Shown here: positions 10,301 through 19,633 of the stretch, piece by piece
How positions within the stretch are numbered: the stretch's first letter is position 1
How the letters are laid out: each line of letters opens with the position of its first letter
Assembly (NCBI GenBank): GCA_042095835.1
Contig: JBELML010000002.1
Coordinates: 46,879-110,878, forward strand
Reading direction: 5' to 3'
DNA length: 64,000 bases
DNA from: DATFKA01 sp042095835
GTDB lineage: Bacteria; Bacteroidota; Bacteroidia; Chitinophagales; Saprospiraceae
Notes under the pieces: model-generated
Database searches by the model: none
Told to the model about the DNA's origin: nothing
Seen by the model: the letters and a program-made list of their open reading frames with translations, nothing else
Position numbers and translations under genes: made by a program

Positions 10301-13300
10301 ATCCACACCCTGATCTATAACCAGTATCGTATCTAGGTAAGTACACCCAAATTGATCTGTAGCAATCAGTGTGATCGTAGTGTCTCTAAAAGGATTGATC
10401 GTCAACTCGTCGGTTGGCGACAATAAGTTCCCATCTTGATCTAACCACTGGTAAGATACTGCTCCTGGAATATTCGTTGTCAAGGTCAAATCCTCTCCAC
10501 AAGTAAGCACCTCATTAGGTTGATCCATTTGTAAAGGCATGTCTGGCACTACAACAACTACCTCATCGATCACCACACAAGCAGCAAAACCATTTGCGGT
10601 AATAGTGACACTATAAGTAGTCGTCACCGTTGGAGTGACTAAAGGACTAGCCGCATTCAGATCGCTAATACCATCGGCAGCAGCCCACTGATAGGTGTAT
10701 TCTGTACGTCCACCAGGATTTAAGGTAATACCTGATTCATCACATGAGATCAACGTATCGGGTAGATTAACCTCCACCACTGGAAAATCAAAATCCTTTC
10801 TTACACTACCTTCACAACCATCCTCTGCTGTTGCGGTAAAGGTTACGGTCTGTGTTCCAAACTCGGTGATGGTTCTTTCAAAGTTGGGTTCATTTACAAT
10901 GGTTCCATCGCTGAACTCATACTTATACGTCAAATTGCTATCTGGGCTCGTCGACAAACTCATGAACCTAAAGGTAGCTTCACCCGGAAGGCACTCTACC
11001 AATTCTATTCCAAAGTCTACATTGAAGCGCGTTGTATCTTTAATTTCAAATGTCTGCGAAACAGTATCTGTACAGGACACATCGTATTGGATAGTCAATG
11101 TAGCAGTATAAGTGCCCGGCATATTATAATTATAGGTCGGATTCTCTTCTGTTGAGCTTGCTCCTGGATTATTGGGGTCGCCAAAATCCCATAGATAGCC
11201 GAAGGCATTCTGACTGGTATTGTTAAAGTTGGCAATTGCTCCGTTACAGAAAGGATCTACTTCAAAACCCAACTGAATATCATCGTCCACCACGACCACT
11301 TCAACTGTATCATTGATCACACATCCATGCTGGTTTCCGATTTGGACAAATACCTCTTGGATGCCAATGGTTCCATTCACCGTTATATTGGCGGTACTTT
11401 GTCCACTAGCAATTAAATTGGCAGGCGACCAGAGGTAGGTCAATACATCTTGGTTATCTAAATTATTAACCGAAACATTGATGGTCTCCCCTTCACAAAC
11501 TGCTACCTGCTCGGGAATTTCCACATCTACACCTTCTAGGTTCAGCGTGGTGATAGCAGTATCTGCGCAACCAAAAGCATCGGTAGCAATGACCATATAA
11601 GTATTATTACCAAATAGGTCGGCTATTAACACATTAGAAGTTTCCGACACCTCTGCTCCGTTGACAAACCAGGTGAAGTTGACATCTGCGCTCACATTGG
11701 CAGTGATGGCCTCAGATGTTGCACAAGACTCCAAAGGTGCGACTAATGAAAGATTTATAGCGGGAGGAAGTACCACTTCAACTTGTTTAGTTTCAGAACA
11801 AGTCGGTGATCCGGGAATAAAAACATTGACGGTATACGTTCCTGCTTCGGAAAAAATAGGATCAGGAGCGGAAGGATTATCTACTCCCGAACTTGGCAAC
11901 CAAGTATAACTATATCGAGGATCATTCATTTGATCCAGACCAGTTGCCATCCCTTCACATAGCGGTAGCGTATCTTGTATTGCAGCGATGACATCTTCGA
12001 TAAGGGTCACCGTTATATTTTTAGTAATACTATCGGTACAACCTCCGATAGTGGTAATCACAAGTTTTAAATCTAAGGTATCGCTCGCTCCAAAGTTGAT
12101 GAGTGGATTTTGGCCTTCAGCCATTCTACCGTCCTCCAATGTCCATGTCCAACCAACTATAGAATCCGGCCCTGGGTCTGACAAATCGAGTAATCGTACA
12201 GATAAGCTATCAGAAGTACAGGCTTCGTATTCGTAATCAAAATCCGTCTGTAAGGAGGCTGGCAAGATTTCTATTTGCCTAGTTACAGAATCGGTACATT
12301 CTCCCGTACCTTTTAAGGTGATAGGATAAATCCCTTCAGCAGGGAAGGTGAAACTGACACGGTCGCCCATTCCAGTTGCTAGAGGATTATTAACATCGCC
12401 TATTGTCCATTCCAAACCACTAGCACCACTGCCTGAATAAGCAAAAGTATAAGAGGTCCCTCCACAATTAGATAGTACGTCGAAACTTAAATCAGGACTT
12501 TGCACGCCCTCAACCACGACCATATGATCAATTACACAAGTCGTATTCTGAGCTTCCAGTACCAATTGATAAGTGGTAAAACCAGCGCTCGCTTCTACCT
12601 TAGGATTGACTGCACTCGCATCGGTAATCCCTGGACCAGTCCAGGTATAGTTAAAGCGGCTATCTAGATTTACCAGATCATTCAGGAATACCGAATCTCC
12701 AGCACAGGAGGAAACGGAATCTCTCAATAGCGTGGTCACATCTTGTCCCATCGCAGAATATCGGCCGGTGACCATTGCCAAACAGGTGTTTTTCGATTCA
12801 ACATTAAGCTGAATCGATCCTTCACTATTAATTGGTACAGCAACGACAGGATTCTCTCCCTGGATGGTAAAAGGTGTGCCATTATCTGGCATAATCATCC
12901 ACTCCCAATCTGTAATAAACGACACAGAGTCTACGGATTCATCTTGTAAGAAAAGGTAGGCACTATCTGCACAAGCAAATACCTCTACTGAGAAATCTGG
13001 TGCAATGGAATTGATCTGTACAAAGACATCTTTAGTAAAAGAGCTTTCGCATAAAGAATTGGGTTCTACCGTAAGCTCTACGGTATAAGTACCTGTATCT
13101 GGAAAGGTAAAAACCGGGTTTTCATCTGTCGAAGAAATAGAAGTACCTAAGCCTTCGAGTGTCCAAGCAAAATCATCTACATCATTCGTAAGGTTCTCGA
13201 ATTGAACGGTGAAGTTATCACAAACCGCATCGGGTACATCGACCTGCACATTAAAGGGCAAACATTCGATCACATTATATTGAAAATCTCTACGGGTTTG

Positions 13301-14173
13301 AGATAGTAAGGTACCCGTAGCTCTATCGTACTCATCTACACAAACGCCCACAACAAATTGACCCAGCAAGGCCGGTGTGACCGTCATCAAGCCATCTTCC
13401 GGATCTACTTTTAAAGGCTCTCCAAAGCCTAGTAGATTATCTAGTGAATAGGTTGGCTCTACTAGCATGACTTCATCGAAAGGTGGTGGATTTGGTGGCT
13501 GTGGTTTAGGTTCTGCAAAGGTGGCCCCTTGAAAAGGCATACAAAGACTATATATCAGGGAATCGCCATCTTGGTCGGTAGCAGAGTGATCGAAGGAAAG
13601 TGGCTCATTGGCACAGATAAAAATTGGTGGCCATTCTTTGTAGACAGGGCTACTATTGCAAATGTCCATAGCTTCCTCTGTCAACCAAATATCATAAGTG
13701 GCCCCCGTTTCTAGAGGACGTACAATATTGTTGAGGGTGACGTTTCTACAACAACGCTGATAAACCAGTCGATATCCTCCCGGTGTTCGATTCAACTTTA
13801 CGGTGTCGACGTAGACGGTCGTATGTACACAGACATTACTAGGGATGACTAAACAGGCATCCTGAGTAGTGGTGACCGTATCTTCTGCAAAAAAAGGAAC
13901 AAGTAGGTTCCTCACTAAAATACCAGAACGATCAAACACACCGATAGAAGCCGGATCATCGAAATCTGCGTCAGGATCACCATTAGCACAGTCTCTATAG
14001 ACTCGTACGGTGATTTCATAATTATTATTTCCAAGGCAGCGATAGCTGATCTCCCCACCAACGATGTGAGTGGCAAAAGATTGAGCTGGACCTAGAAGTA
14101 TGAGGGCCAAAACAGCCGTAATCCATCTGAAAGGTCGTTGGTAGCTCGTATATATTTTTTGTAAATGATTCAT
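7328..14173 (-). CDS. Giant multi-Ig/PKD adhesin with T9SS type B sorting domain
   Basis: A 2281-residue surface protein. The signal peptide ends near FATH, and the first domain (THIVGGEISYRC...) is one common at the start of gliding-type adhesins. The body is a long run of PKD/Ig-like beta domains, each about 80-100 residues, with recurring WDFGDPNNPG, SYLW/YTWSP and D-x-x-GC-x-D-T motifs and many Cys pairs. The C-terminus (IFIPRAFTPNGDNNNDLLF...YNRWGQEVF) is the gliding motility-associated domain that marks type B T9SS cargo such as SprB. It is the last gene of an operon with a PorE-like and a PorP/SprF-like gene, 26 and 27 nt apart. SprF-type proteins are known to be needed for secretion of type B cargo. 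A role in gliding, adhesion or attachment is inference. Confidence 0.92.
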   Translation of the reverse strand: MNHLQKIYTSYQRPFRWITAVLALILLGPAQSFATHIVGGEISYRCLGNNNYEITVRVYRDCANGDPDADFDDPASIGVFDRSGILVRNLLVPFFAEDTVTTTQDACLVIPSNVCVHTTVYVDTVKLNRTPGGYRLVYQRCCRNVTLNNIVRPLETGATYDIWLTEEAMDICNSSPVYKEWPPIFICANEPLSFDHSATDQDGDSLIYSLCMPFQGATFAEPKPQPPNPPPFDEVMLVEPTYSLDNLLGFGEPLKVDPEDGLMTVTPALLGQFVVGVCVDEYDRATGTLLSQTRRDFQYNVIECLPFNVQVDVPDAVCDNFTVQFENLTNDVDDFAWTLEGLGTSISSTDENPVFTFPDTGTYTVELTVEPNSLCESSFTKDVFVQINSIAPDFSVEVFACADSAYLFLQDESVDSVSFITDWEWMIMPDNGTPFTIQGENPVVAVPINSEGSIQLNVESKNTCLAMVTGRYSAMGQDVTTLLRDSVSSCAGDSVFLNDLVNLDSRFNYTWTGPGITDASAVNPKVEASAGFTTYQLVLEAQNTTCVIDHMVVVEGVQSPDLSFDVLSNCGGTSYTFAYSGSGASGLEWTIGDVNNPLATGMGDRVSFTFPAEGIYPITLKGTGECTDSVTRQIEILPASLQTDFDYEYEACTSDSLSVRLLDLSDPGPDSIVGWTWTLEDGRMAEGQNPLINFGASDTLDLKLVITTIGGCTDSITKNITVTLIEDVIAAIQDTLPLCEGMATGLDQMNDPRYSYTWLPSSGVDNPSAPDPIFSEAGTYTVNVFIPGSPTCSETKQVEVVLPPAINLSLVAPLESCATSEAITANVSADVNFTWFVNGAEVSETSNVLIADLFGNNTYMVIATDAFGCADTAITTLNLEGVDVEIPEQVAVCEGETINVSVNNLDNQDVLTYLWSPANLIASGQSTANITVNGTIGIQEVFVQIGNQHGCVINDTVEVVVVDDDIQLGFEVDPFCNGAIANFNNTSQNAFGYLWDFGDPNNPGASSTEENPTYNYNMPGTYTATLTIQYDVSCTDTVSQTFEIKDTTRFNVDFGIELVECLPGEATFRFMSLSTSPDSNLTYKYEFSDGTIVNEPNFERTITEFGTQTVTFTATAEDGCEGSVRKDFDFPVVEVNLPDTLISCDESGITLNPGGRTEYTYQWAAADGISDLNAASPLVTPTVTTTYSVTITANGFAACVVIDEVVVVVPDMPLQMDQPNEVLTCGEDLTLTTNIPGAVSYQWLDQDGNLLSPTDELTINPFRDTTITLIATDQFGCTYLDTILVIDQGVDAEVEPGTNLDLCEGQIFELGVRNLDSQDTLSYLWISDSLMITSETTATPMLNVDRSGTFIVQGVISNQHGCSDTVDVTINSGDLKIDLPDTVLICQDGPIELAPDADPNLNYTWSPSDGLSATNVANPTFTGNMDMTYFVMVNDPSVGPTCQVMDTVTVIVGGEVSITKNDHIDTTCADIEFNLSVNASGPDGLVVDWFKGENFEAASLNGESVTVTVDPGANVYYAIANIPQGCADTVRFDFYGFDLDMMGLDTVLQGCIGTEFDLLPNAVHSYMYAWRPANLLVDANVPNPRTLPLEQDVNFIVTVALLDARCTLMDTLQVDIKDDIILNISADTAVCPQDTVPLSVDVEPGATVQWLDESDNVIGTGPSIRVPVAQADRQITALATDTAGCEQRSMVNITITILDTGIDDLENGGMVDACSGIPTPINPGGNNAYTYTWSPDADLDLTNPHNPVATVTMDQVYEVTITDPNTGCTVMSQVQVNVIEHISILDVSNDTMICLPEMITLTATTNGEPGTLEWFSDAAMTQSLGTGESIQVMPGEGENIYYVKTDDQICNDSRDRDTVKVEVVDFTAVAPEPMQEVCKGETVSLNANADDRYTYEWSPANVLDDPTSSNPSFVADSAIQFSVKITAPDGECMDTRTVDLQLDDPINIDAGNDTIACIGGTFKLRAESENGENIMWATDRDFNNIIGMGAEVEIMLNSEGQYYYVKGDNGGGCSEIDSVLVSSGEIDAEIENPVIACDANVGAELMVINNDGAQDLTYLWTPESKIASNPLMGPNATLNPGADGLITVALENQFGCTKELTTVVEIQNVGDAEINASDTSIAPGNPVQLMIDNCDDCDYQWEPANEVDNPNSGAVIVTPLVETTYTVTVGKGDCENVLSITISPTGELCSPDNIFIPRAFTPNGDNNNDLLFVRSNVIQELHFIVYNRWGQEVFDTRDINEGWDGTFRGSQLPPDVYGYRVDAICIDGSEITLQGNVTLFR

Positions 14174-14199
14174 TGTCTCTTTTGGATTATGTTGTGGGA

Positions 14200-16776
14200 T
14201 TAGTTATTGGGCTTTACATTGATGTCAACTTGAACGATTTCAACCCTTCGTTCGATACAAGCCAATAAACTAAATACAGAAAGTCGCCTGTCTTTACTAT
14301 TGTCGATATTCTGCACGCCTAGATCTCCAAGGCTTGATAAAAAGGATTGAATTTGAGGAGGAATATCCAAGCCTACCCTTTTCTCACCAAGGGCAAGCTC
14401 TGTAATTTTCAACTGACCATTATCAATAAATTTCTTGAGTACACCCTCTTTATATTCAGAAAAGAAGTTCTCAATAGATTTAATCCTACGCTGACTCAGT
14501 CGATCATTGTACAAAGGATTAGCAATAGGGCTGGTATAACCCTTCACTTGCATAGTCAAAGAGTTCCCTCTCTCTAAAAAGCCAACTAATTTACTAGCAA
14601 ATAAACGCAAATTTGCCATACCACCGCTCACTTCTCTACTAAAGAAAATATCGTAGTAGCGTTCTGCATCAAATTTCTGCTCCTCCGAGAGCACTGATGC
14701 AAATCCTTGGTAGTAATTTTGCTGTTGTAAAGCGTAGCGCTCTGTCAAATCAGCATAATTATCTCTTGTGGTCGGAGAGTAATTGGAGTTAAAAGGCTGA
14801 GCATTATCATAGTATAAAGCCAGAGGAAGAAAATCCGTAAAGTCAATTCTCGGCAGTGGAATCTCTACCGTAATATCTTGTCCGACCTGCTTGATAATTG
14901 CCTTGGTCAATTCCAAATCTCTTGACTCATAGCCTGGCTTAGAAGCCCTGATATAATAATCATAGTTTGGAGCTAATACTTGCGTAAAGAGATTACTGGT
15001 CTCGTTGGTCTCCCTTGAAATAGAAGTCGAATCATTTGGCACCGCAACTCGTATAATTTCTACCGTACAACCCAATAAATCTGTACCATCATCCTCGTCA
15101 AGTGTCAAAACCCTCAGGTTGATTTCGTTTGGATTGAGATACAGTCGCTTCTCTACTGAGCGGGACTTTGGATCTAAGCCCGTGAGGTTCACAATGGTCG
15201 AATCTGGGAAAAACAACTCTTTGTTTCCTTCTAAAGTATATAGCTTATAACGATCAATTTGAAAGTCAAATCGATTGGAGTTTTCATTGGTCAAGGGCAC
15301 ACCATCCACTTGCTCCCAACCCAAAGAAGAGAGCATTTCCCAAGTCAAGACCTTAGGAAGTAATTTGCCCTGATTGTCTACTTCATCTAAACGCACTTCT
15401 ACGCCATATAAAGGAAGAGAATCTAAAGCATTAAAGGTTAAAACTTGGAGTTCTAATTTGTTCTCAAGATTAACCGTGTACAGATCATTACAACATACTT
15501 CCTCATCTTCATCGATATACAAAGACCCTGGACGATCAGAGTCAAAAACAGCTTTAGTCCCTAGATCGTTTAAGGTGTAATTGGTCTCATTAAAACTACT
15601 ATTCACTCCTAAGCCTATATTCTCTGGAGTCACCCAAGCACCATCTTTGAAATAGCTAAAAAAGATATCGTAGCCACCATATGATTGATAACCCTTGGAG
15701 GCAAAAAACATTTGCTCAGAAAGGTGGTGATAAAAAGGAGAGACATCATCGTCTGGCGAATTCAGCTCCGTAAGATTGGTTTGCTCCGTCACATCGCCAT
15801 TATCTAAAATAGGTCCGTACCATATATCTAAACCACCTTTCCCGCCTGCTCGATTGGAGGAAAAGTAGAGTACTTCCTTTCCAGTGTATAAATCAATACC
15901 TACTGAAGGTTGAGAGTTGTCAATACTTGGATTATTGATAGACAAAGGACGACCTTCGCTCCAAATCCCAGTGACATCTTTCTCACTTAAATAGATATCA
16001 CAACGAATATCAGCGGTAGTGATGTACTCGCATTTGCAATAATAGAGCCTATTTCCATCGCGGCTAAATGCTGGATAAGCGGTATGCCGATCTTCACTAT
16101 TAAATGGTCCGGCCATCAAGACGGGTTCTTCTGCACCGGGGTCTAATTGTAGCAGTTTAGATAATTCGCGTTTCGGAAAGACCTTGTCCTGCTCGAACTC
16201 AAAATTTAAAGAGGCAAAATATAAGGTACCATCCTGGTATCGACCTCCAAAGTCTGAGTTCACGGTATTGACCTGCTCGCCTAAACTTACGGGAGGCAAG
16301 GTGGCCGTTCTTACATTCAATTGGCTGGCCCATTTACTATCCTCCAGTCCTTTTCTAGCTTCTTTGATCACCAATTCGGAAGAGGAACCTGGGTTATTGA
16401 GGAAGCCCTCATAATATTCGCTTGCTTTCCCAAACTGACCGGTAGTCTGGTAGGTTTTGGCCAACCAAAAAACAACATCTGGATACGTAAAAGTCGTATC
16501 TAGATCAATGACCTTATCAAAGGCAACTAGCGCCGAGCGATAGGCATGAAAGTTGTAGCCAGAGCGACCTTTATAGTACCAAGCGCGAGCAAGGGTACTA
16601 TCATATTGAAGGGCTGCATCATAATATTTAAAGGCAGAATAATAATCTTTCTGCGCATAGGAGGTGTCCGCTGCTTCTAGCCAAGCATCAAGGGATTGTC
16701 CCTGAAGGCTGACGCCGGCAGTTAAAAATAGAAGTGCGAGTATATATGTTTTTCTTACTGTCATCCTGCTTTGCAT
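14200..16776 (-). CDS. PorE-like OmpA-family protein (TPR, propeller, CRD, OmpA_C)
   Basis: An 858-residue periplasmic protein. In order: signal peptide, TPR repeats (about residues 30-130), a PD40-type propeller (about 160-430), a carboxypeptidase-regulatory-like beta domain (about 450-640) and an OmpA C-terminal domain (about 690-840) with the peptidoglycan-binding pattern NDRLSQRRIKSIENFF. This is the architecture described for PorE of Porphyromonas gingivalis, which ties the T9SS complex to the cell wall. Position between PorP/SprF and the type B adhesin suggests a dedicated anchoring subunit rather than the housekeeping copy. A second Met four codons in (16764) could be the real start. 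Confidence 0.88.
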   Translation of the reverse strand: MQSRMTVRKTYILALLFLTAGVSLQGQSLDAWLEAADTSYAQKDYYSAFKYYDAALQYDSTLARAWYYKGRSGYNFHAYRSALVAFDKVIDLDTTFTYPDVVFWLAKTYQTTGQFGKASEYYEGFLNNPGSSSELVIKEARKGLEDSKWASQLNVRTATLPPVSLGEQVNTVNSDFGGRYQDGTLYFASLNFEFEQDKVFPKRELSKLLQLDPGAEEPVLMAGPFNSEDRHTAYPAFSRDGNRLYYCKCEYITTADIRCDIYLSEKDVTGIWSEGRPLSINNPSIDNSQPSVGIDLYTGKEVLYFSSNRAGGKGGLDIWYGPILDNGDVTEQTNLTELNSPDDDVSPFYHHLSEQMFFASKGYQSYGGYDIFFSYFKDGAWVTPENIGLGVNSSFNETNYTLNDLGTKAVFDSDRPGSLYIDEDEEVCCNDLYTVNLENKLELQVLTFNALDSLPLYGVEVRLDEVDNQGKLLPKVLTWEMLSSLGWEQVDGVPLTNENSNRFDFQIDRYKLYTLEGNKELFFPDSTIVNLTGLDPKSRSVEKRLYLNPNEINLRVLTLDEDDGTDLLGCTVEIIRVAVPNDSTSISRETNETSNLFTQVLAPNYDYYIRASKPGYESRDLELTKAIIKQVGQDITVEIPLPRIDFTDFLPLALYYDNAQPFNSNYSPTTRDNYADLTERYALQQQNYYQGFASVLSEEQKFDAERYYDIFFSREVSGGMANLRLFASKLVGFLERGNSLTMQVKGYTSPIANPLYNDRLSQRRIKSIENFFSEYKEGVLKKFIDNGQLKITELALGEKRVGLDIPPQIQSFLSSLGDLGVQNIDNSKDRRLSVFSLLACIERRVEIVQVDINVKPNN

Positions 16777-16803
16777 TTACAACATTTTCCTAAAAGATTG
16801 TCT

Positions 16804-17883
16804 TTAAATGAGGGGACAAATCTTATACTTGGGTAGTGGCTCTACTCTTTTAAAAATATAGCGAAGAGAAAACTCAGGGCCACTATCTCGATTCGTAGCG
16901 ATCTGGAATCCAGAGGTATTGACCTCATAACTAAAGCCTGCTCGCCAATTGTTGAAATTAATTTCAGCAGTAGGTGACCAAGATTCTCCAAAGTCATGCG
17001 ATCGGAAATTTACGCCCAATTGAAACGCTAATTGTTTACCAGGATTTCTATTAACATGCCACTTGAGGGCAGCACCGTAGTTCAGCTCTCGATAAGTAGT
17101 CTGAAACTGCGCTAAAAAGGAGCCCACAAAATCAAAGTTCTCGTCCAATTGTAAAGTACCAAAGACATAAGGGCTTAAACGTACAGGAAGCGGAACATCT
17201 GCATCTTCCAATAAACTTTGGTTGGGCGTATTCAGGTTAAAAACACCTACCCCAAGGTCTAATTTATTGCGCTTCTCCAGCTTGTCGACCAGCTCTAACT
17301 TGTCTTTATCTTGGAATCTAAAATTGATACCCAGTGCAACATTACCATAATTATTGCTGAGATTGGGAAAATCTTCATTAGGATCAATATTGGGATCAAC
17401 ACCTCCGACACCATTGTATTGGCGATCAAAGGTCAGCTCTCCAACATTAAATGCTCTTTGATTCATAGAGAAGATACCTCCTAGAGTGAGATAGGTATTA
17501 TTACCAGTACGGCGGGTAAAACTCCCCAGAAACTGTATCTGTGTATGATTCAGCTCCGAGAAACCGGCTTGATCATAATTGAATACAAGCCCTCCAGCAA
17601 AGAATTGATACTTGCTTTTGCTTGGGAATTTTTTGTCGACTGCTAAAGTGACTGTTTCATACCCCACGGGTACGGTACGCCATTGGTTTCGATAATTACC
17701 TTGTACGCGGATATAACCATCGAAGAGCCCTATCTGACTCGGACTCACCTGAAAGGGAGCGTTGTAGAACTGCGTGTAGTGAATGTCCTGACCGTGTGCA
17801 CGATAAGCGATACCAACAGTAAGCAGTAAAATAAGGAATTCAATAGAACGCCCTTTTACTTTTTTAAGTAAGGTTTTGCTCAT
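16804..17883 (-). CDS. PorP/SprF family T9SS outer-membrane protein
   Basis: A 359-residue outer-membrane beta-barrel protein. After the signal peptide (ending AHGQ) it opens with DIHYTQFYNAPFQVSPSQIG, the signature start of the PorP/SprF family, followed by alternating barrel strands and a C-terminal FSLRYIF strand. PorP/SprF proteins handle surface attachment or export of type B T9SS cargo. It is first in the operon with the PorE-like and adhesin genes; the 613-bp region upstream must hold its promoter. Genomes of this group carry many paralogues, so this is likely specific to the adjacent adhesin. Confidence 0.92.
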   Translation of the reverse strand: MSKTLLKKVKGRSIEFLILLLTVGIAYRAHGQDIHYTQFYNAPFQVSPSQIGLFDGYIRVQGNYRNQWRTVPVGYETVTLAVDKKFPSKSKYQFFAGGLVFNYDQAGFSELNHTQIQFLGSFTRRTGNNTYLTLGGIFSMNQRAFNVGELTFDRQYNGVGGVDPNIDPNEDFPNLSNNYGNVALGINFRFQDKDKLELVDKLEKRNKLDLGVGVFNLNTPNQSLLEDADVPLPVRLSPYVFGTLQLDENFDFVGSFLAQFQTTYRELNYGAALKWHVNRNPGKQLAFQLGVNFRSHDFGESWSPTAEINFNNWRAGFSYEVNTSGFQIATNRDSGPEFSLRYIFKRVEPLPKYKICPLI

Positions 17884-18496
17884 GGATTTTAAATTTAACT
17901 ATGCCAATTGAAGTTACAGGAGGTTTGACCCTACTGTGTGGTATATATAATAAGTCATTAAAATTACAAAAAACCCTCAAGTGTATAAAATAAACACTTG
18001 TAGCATTCATGCTTAGGTATAGATAGGTCTCTTCATTTTTCTCACGGTCGAGATTGCACCGTAATGCGTCGAAGAATTTAGTAACAGTTAGAGTCGAAAC
18101 ACTTTGGTATTGAATTAGATACGGGGAATAAGTAATAGTGTTTCTCTAACAGTTTATTCTTTTTTCTATAAGACGTTCTAATTATTGATCGGTCACTTAA
18201 AATTAGAAAACGGTGTAAAGTAATAAAAAAACGGTATAGAAAACAACTTTTTTGTACATCTAATTTTAGGGAAGGGTATTTTTTTAGATTACCCCTTGGC
18301 GATATCGAAATAAATTACCTATATTGTGGCATATATCCTATACAAAGAACATATCCTGTATATTCAAAAGCTCGGTTTTCTTTCGGGCAATCTATTTTAA
18401 ACTTGAGAGTGCGTTTCGACATCATGTAGTGTCTGACTTGTTTTAACATCCAAGTCGGAGTGTTATTTACCTTATAACTTCATAAAAACTAGTAGC
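17884..18496 (+). other. Long AT-rich divergent intergenic region
   Basis: 613 bases between the divergent PorP/SprF and beta-helix genes with no convincing ORF. It is AT-rich. Near the plus-strand gene lies a 9-bp hairpin (arms 18432-18440 and 18451-18459, one G-T pair, 10-nt loop) that would sit in the 5' leader of the beta-helix mRNA. I found no clear TAnnTTTG promoter for either side. Its size suggests regulation of both units, which is inference. Confidence 0.5.
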
Positions 18497-19510
18497 GTGA
18501 AAAGGGCAATTATAATCCTGGTTTTGTGCCTGCCGCTCTTCGCAGCAAACGCGCAAAACGCCAAAAACGAAGCCAGCACGATCTATGTAAAACCTGGGGC
18601 AATAGGAGACGGTTCTTCTTGGGAAAATCCTCAAAATTTACAAAGTGCTTTACAAACCGCAAATTTCGGTCAAGAAATTTGGGTTGCTGCTGGTACTTAC
18701 CTTCCTACAGATTCCATTGATCGTAGTATTTCCTTTATCATTCCTGATGGCCTCGCTATTTATGGCGGTTTCATAGGAAATGAATCCTCTAAAGAACAAA
18801 GAGATTGGCTCGCCAACCCTACTATTCTTTCCGGAGAAATTGGAGAAGAAGGCTATCAAGACAATTCCTATACCATTGTATATACTGAAGATGTGAGCCG
18901 CAAAACGATCCTTGATGGTTTTACGATCACAGGAGCCAACGGCAACAAGAAAGTTTCTGAAGGAAGCCCCGCTAGTAGTGGTGCTTGGTTCAATCTTTCT
19001 CATACAAAAACTAGCGATCCTATTATTCGCAACTGTACTTTTGAAGCCAATAGAGCCTACTACGGAGCTGCCATGTATAATTGTGCCGCTGACGGGAGTT
19101 CTTCGGCCGTTATCGATGCTTGTAAATTCATCAAAAATATTGCGAAGTTCGATGGTGGTGCGATAGTTAATAATGGTACCAATGGCCGCTGCAACATTTC
19201 GATTCTCTATTCCAAATTTTACCAAAACGAAGCCTATTACGGAGCAAGTATACTCAATAAAGCAGAAGCAACTGGAGAAGCTAGTCCTTACATCAAGAAT
19301 GTACAATTCACCGAAAACTTAGCTTATATGAAAGGCAGCCCCATCTATAACCTTAGAACGGGCGAGGGCGCTTGTGCCCCAATCATGGTGGCCTGTGTAT
19401 CTGAAAGAAATAAAGAAAGTGTAGAAGCTCCTGAAAGCACTCAAATCAGATCAAGCCCAGCTAAACAAAAACCTAAACGTACCATTACAATTAGCCCCAC
19501 AAGAAACTAG
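18497..19510 (+). CDS. Secreted right-handed beta-helix protein
   Basis: A 337-residue protein beginning at GTG, with a signal peptide (about residues 1-19, ending NAQ) and the STIYVKPGAIGDGSSWENPQ opening common to pectin-lyase-fold surface proteins. The middle shows beta-helix rungs (ILDGFTITGANG, IIRNCTFEANRAYYGAAMYN, YIKNVQFTENLAYMKGSPIYN). Relatives usually end with a T9SS sorting domain or further repeats; this one stops with a short basic Ser/Pro tail, so it may be a shortened member or released by another route. It has its own terminator and no operon partners. Confidence 0.75.
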   Translation: MKRAIIILVLCLPLFAANAQNAKNEASTIYVKPGAIGDGSSWENPQNLQSALQTANFGQEIWVAAGTYLPTDSIDRSISFIIPDGLAIYGGFIGNESSKEQRDWLANPTILSGEIGEEGYQDNSYTIVYTEDVSRKTILDGFTITGANGNKKVSEGSPASSGAWFNLSHTKTSDPIIRNCTFEANRAYYGAAMYNCAADGSSSAVIDACKFIKNIAKFDGGAIVNNGTNGRCNISILYSKFYQNEAYYGASILNKAEATGEASPYIKNVQFTENLAYMKGSPIYNLRTGEGACAPIMVACVSERNKESVEAPESTQIRSSPAKQKPKRTITISPTRN

Positions 19511-19557
19511 TTAATAACACGACAATCATATCTCATTCAATAGACAAAACCTAAATC

Positions 19558-19590
19558 AAAGCTGGTACAATTTGTGCCGGCTTTTTTTTA
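19558..19590 (+). terminator. Rho-independent terminator of the beta-helix gene
   Basis: A hairpin with arms AGCTGGTAC and GTGCCGGCT (two G-T pairs, short loop) is followed by eight T. It lies about 50 bases past the stop at 19510 and before the next plus-strand gene. Confidence 0.8.
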
Positions 19591-19633
19591 TTTTTCGCTA
19601 CAGCTCCGTTTTTTCAATAAACTTCACTAAAAC

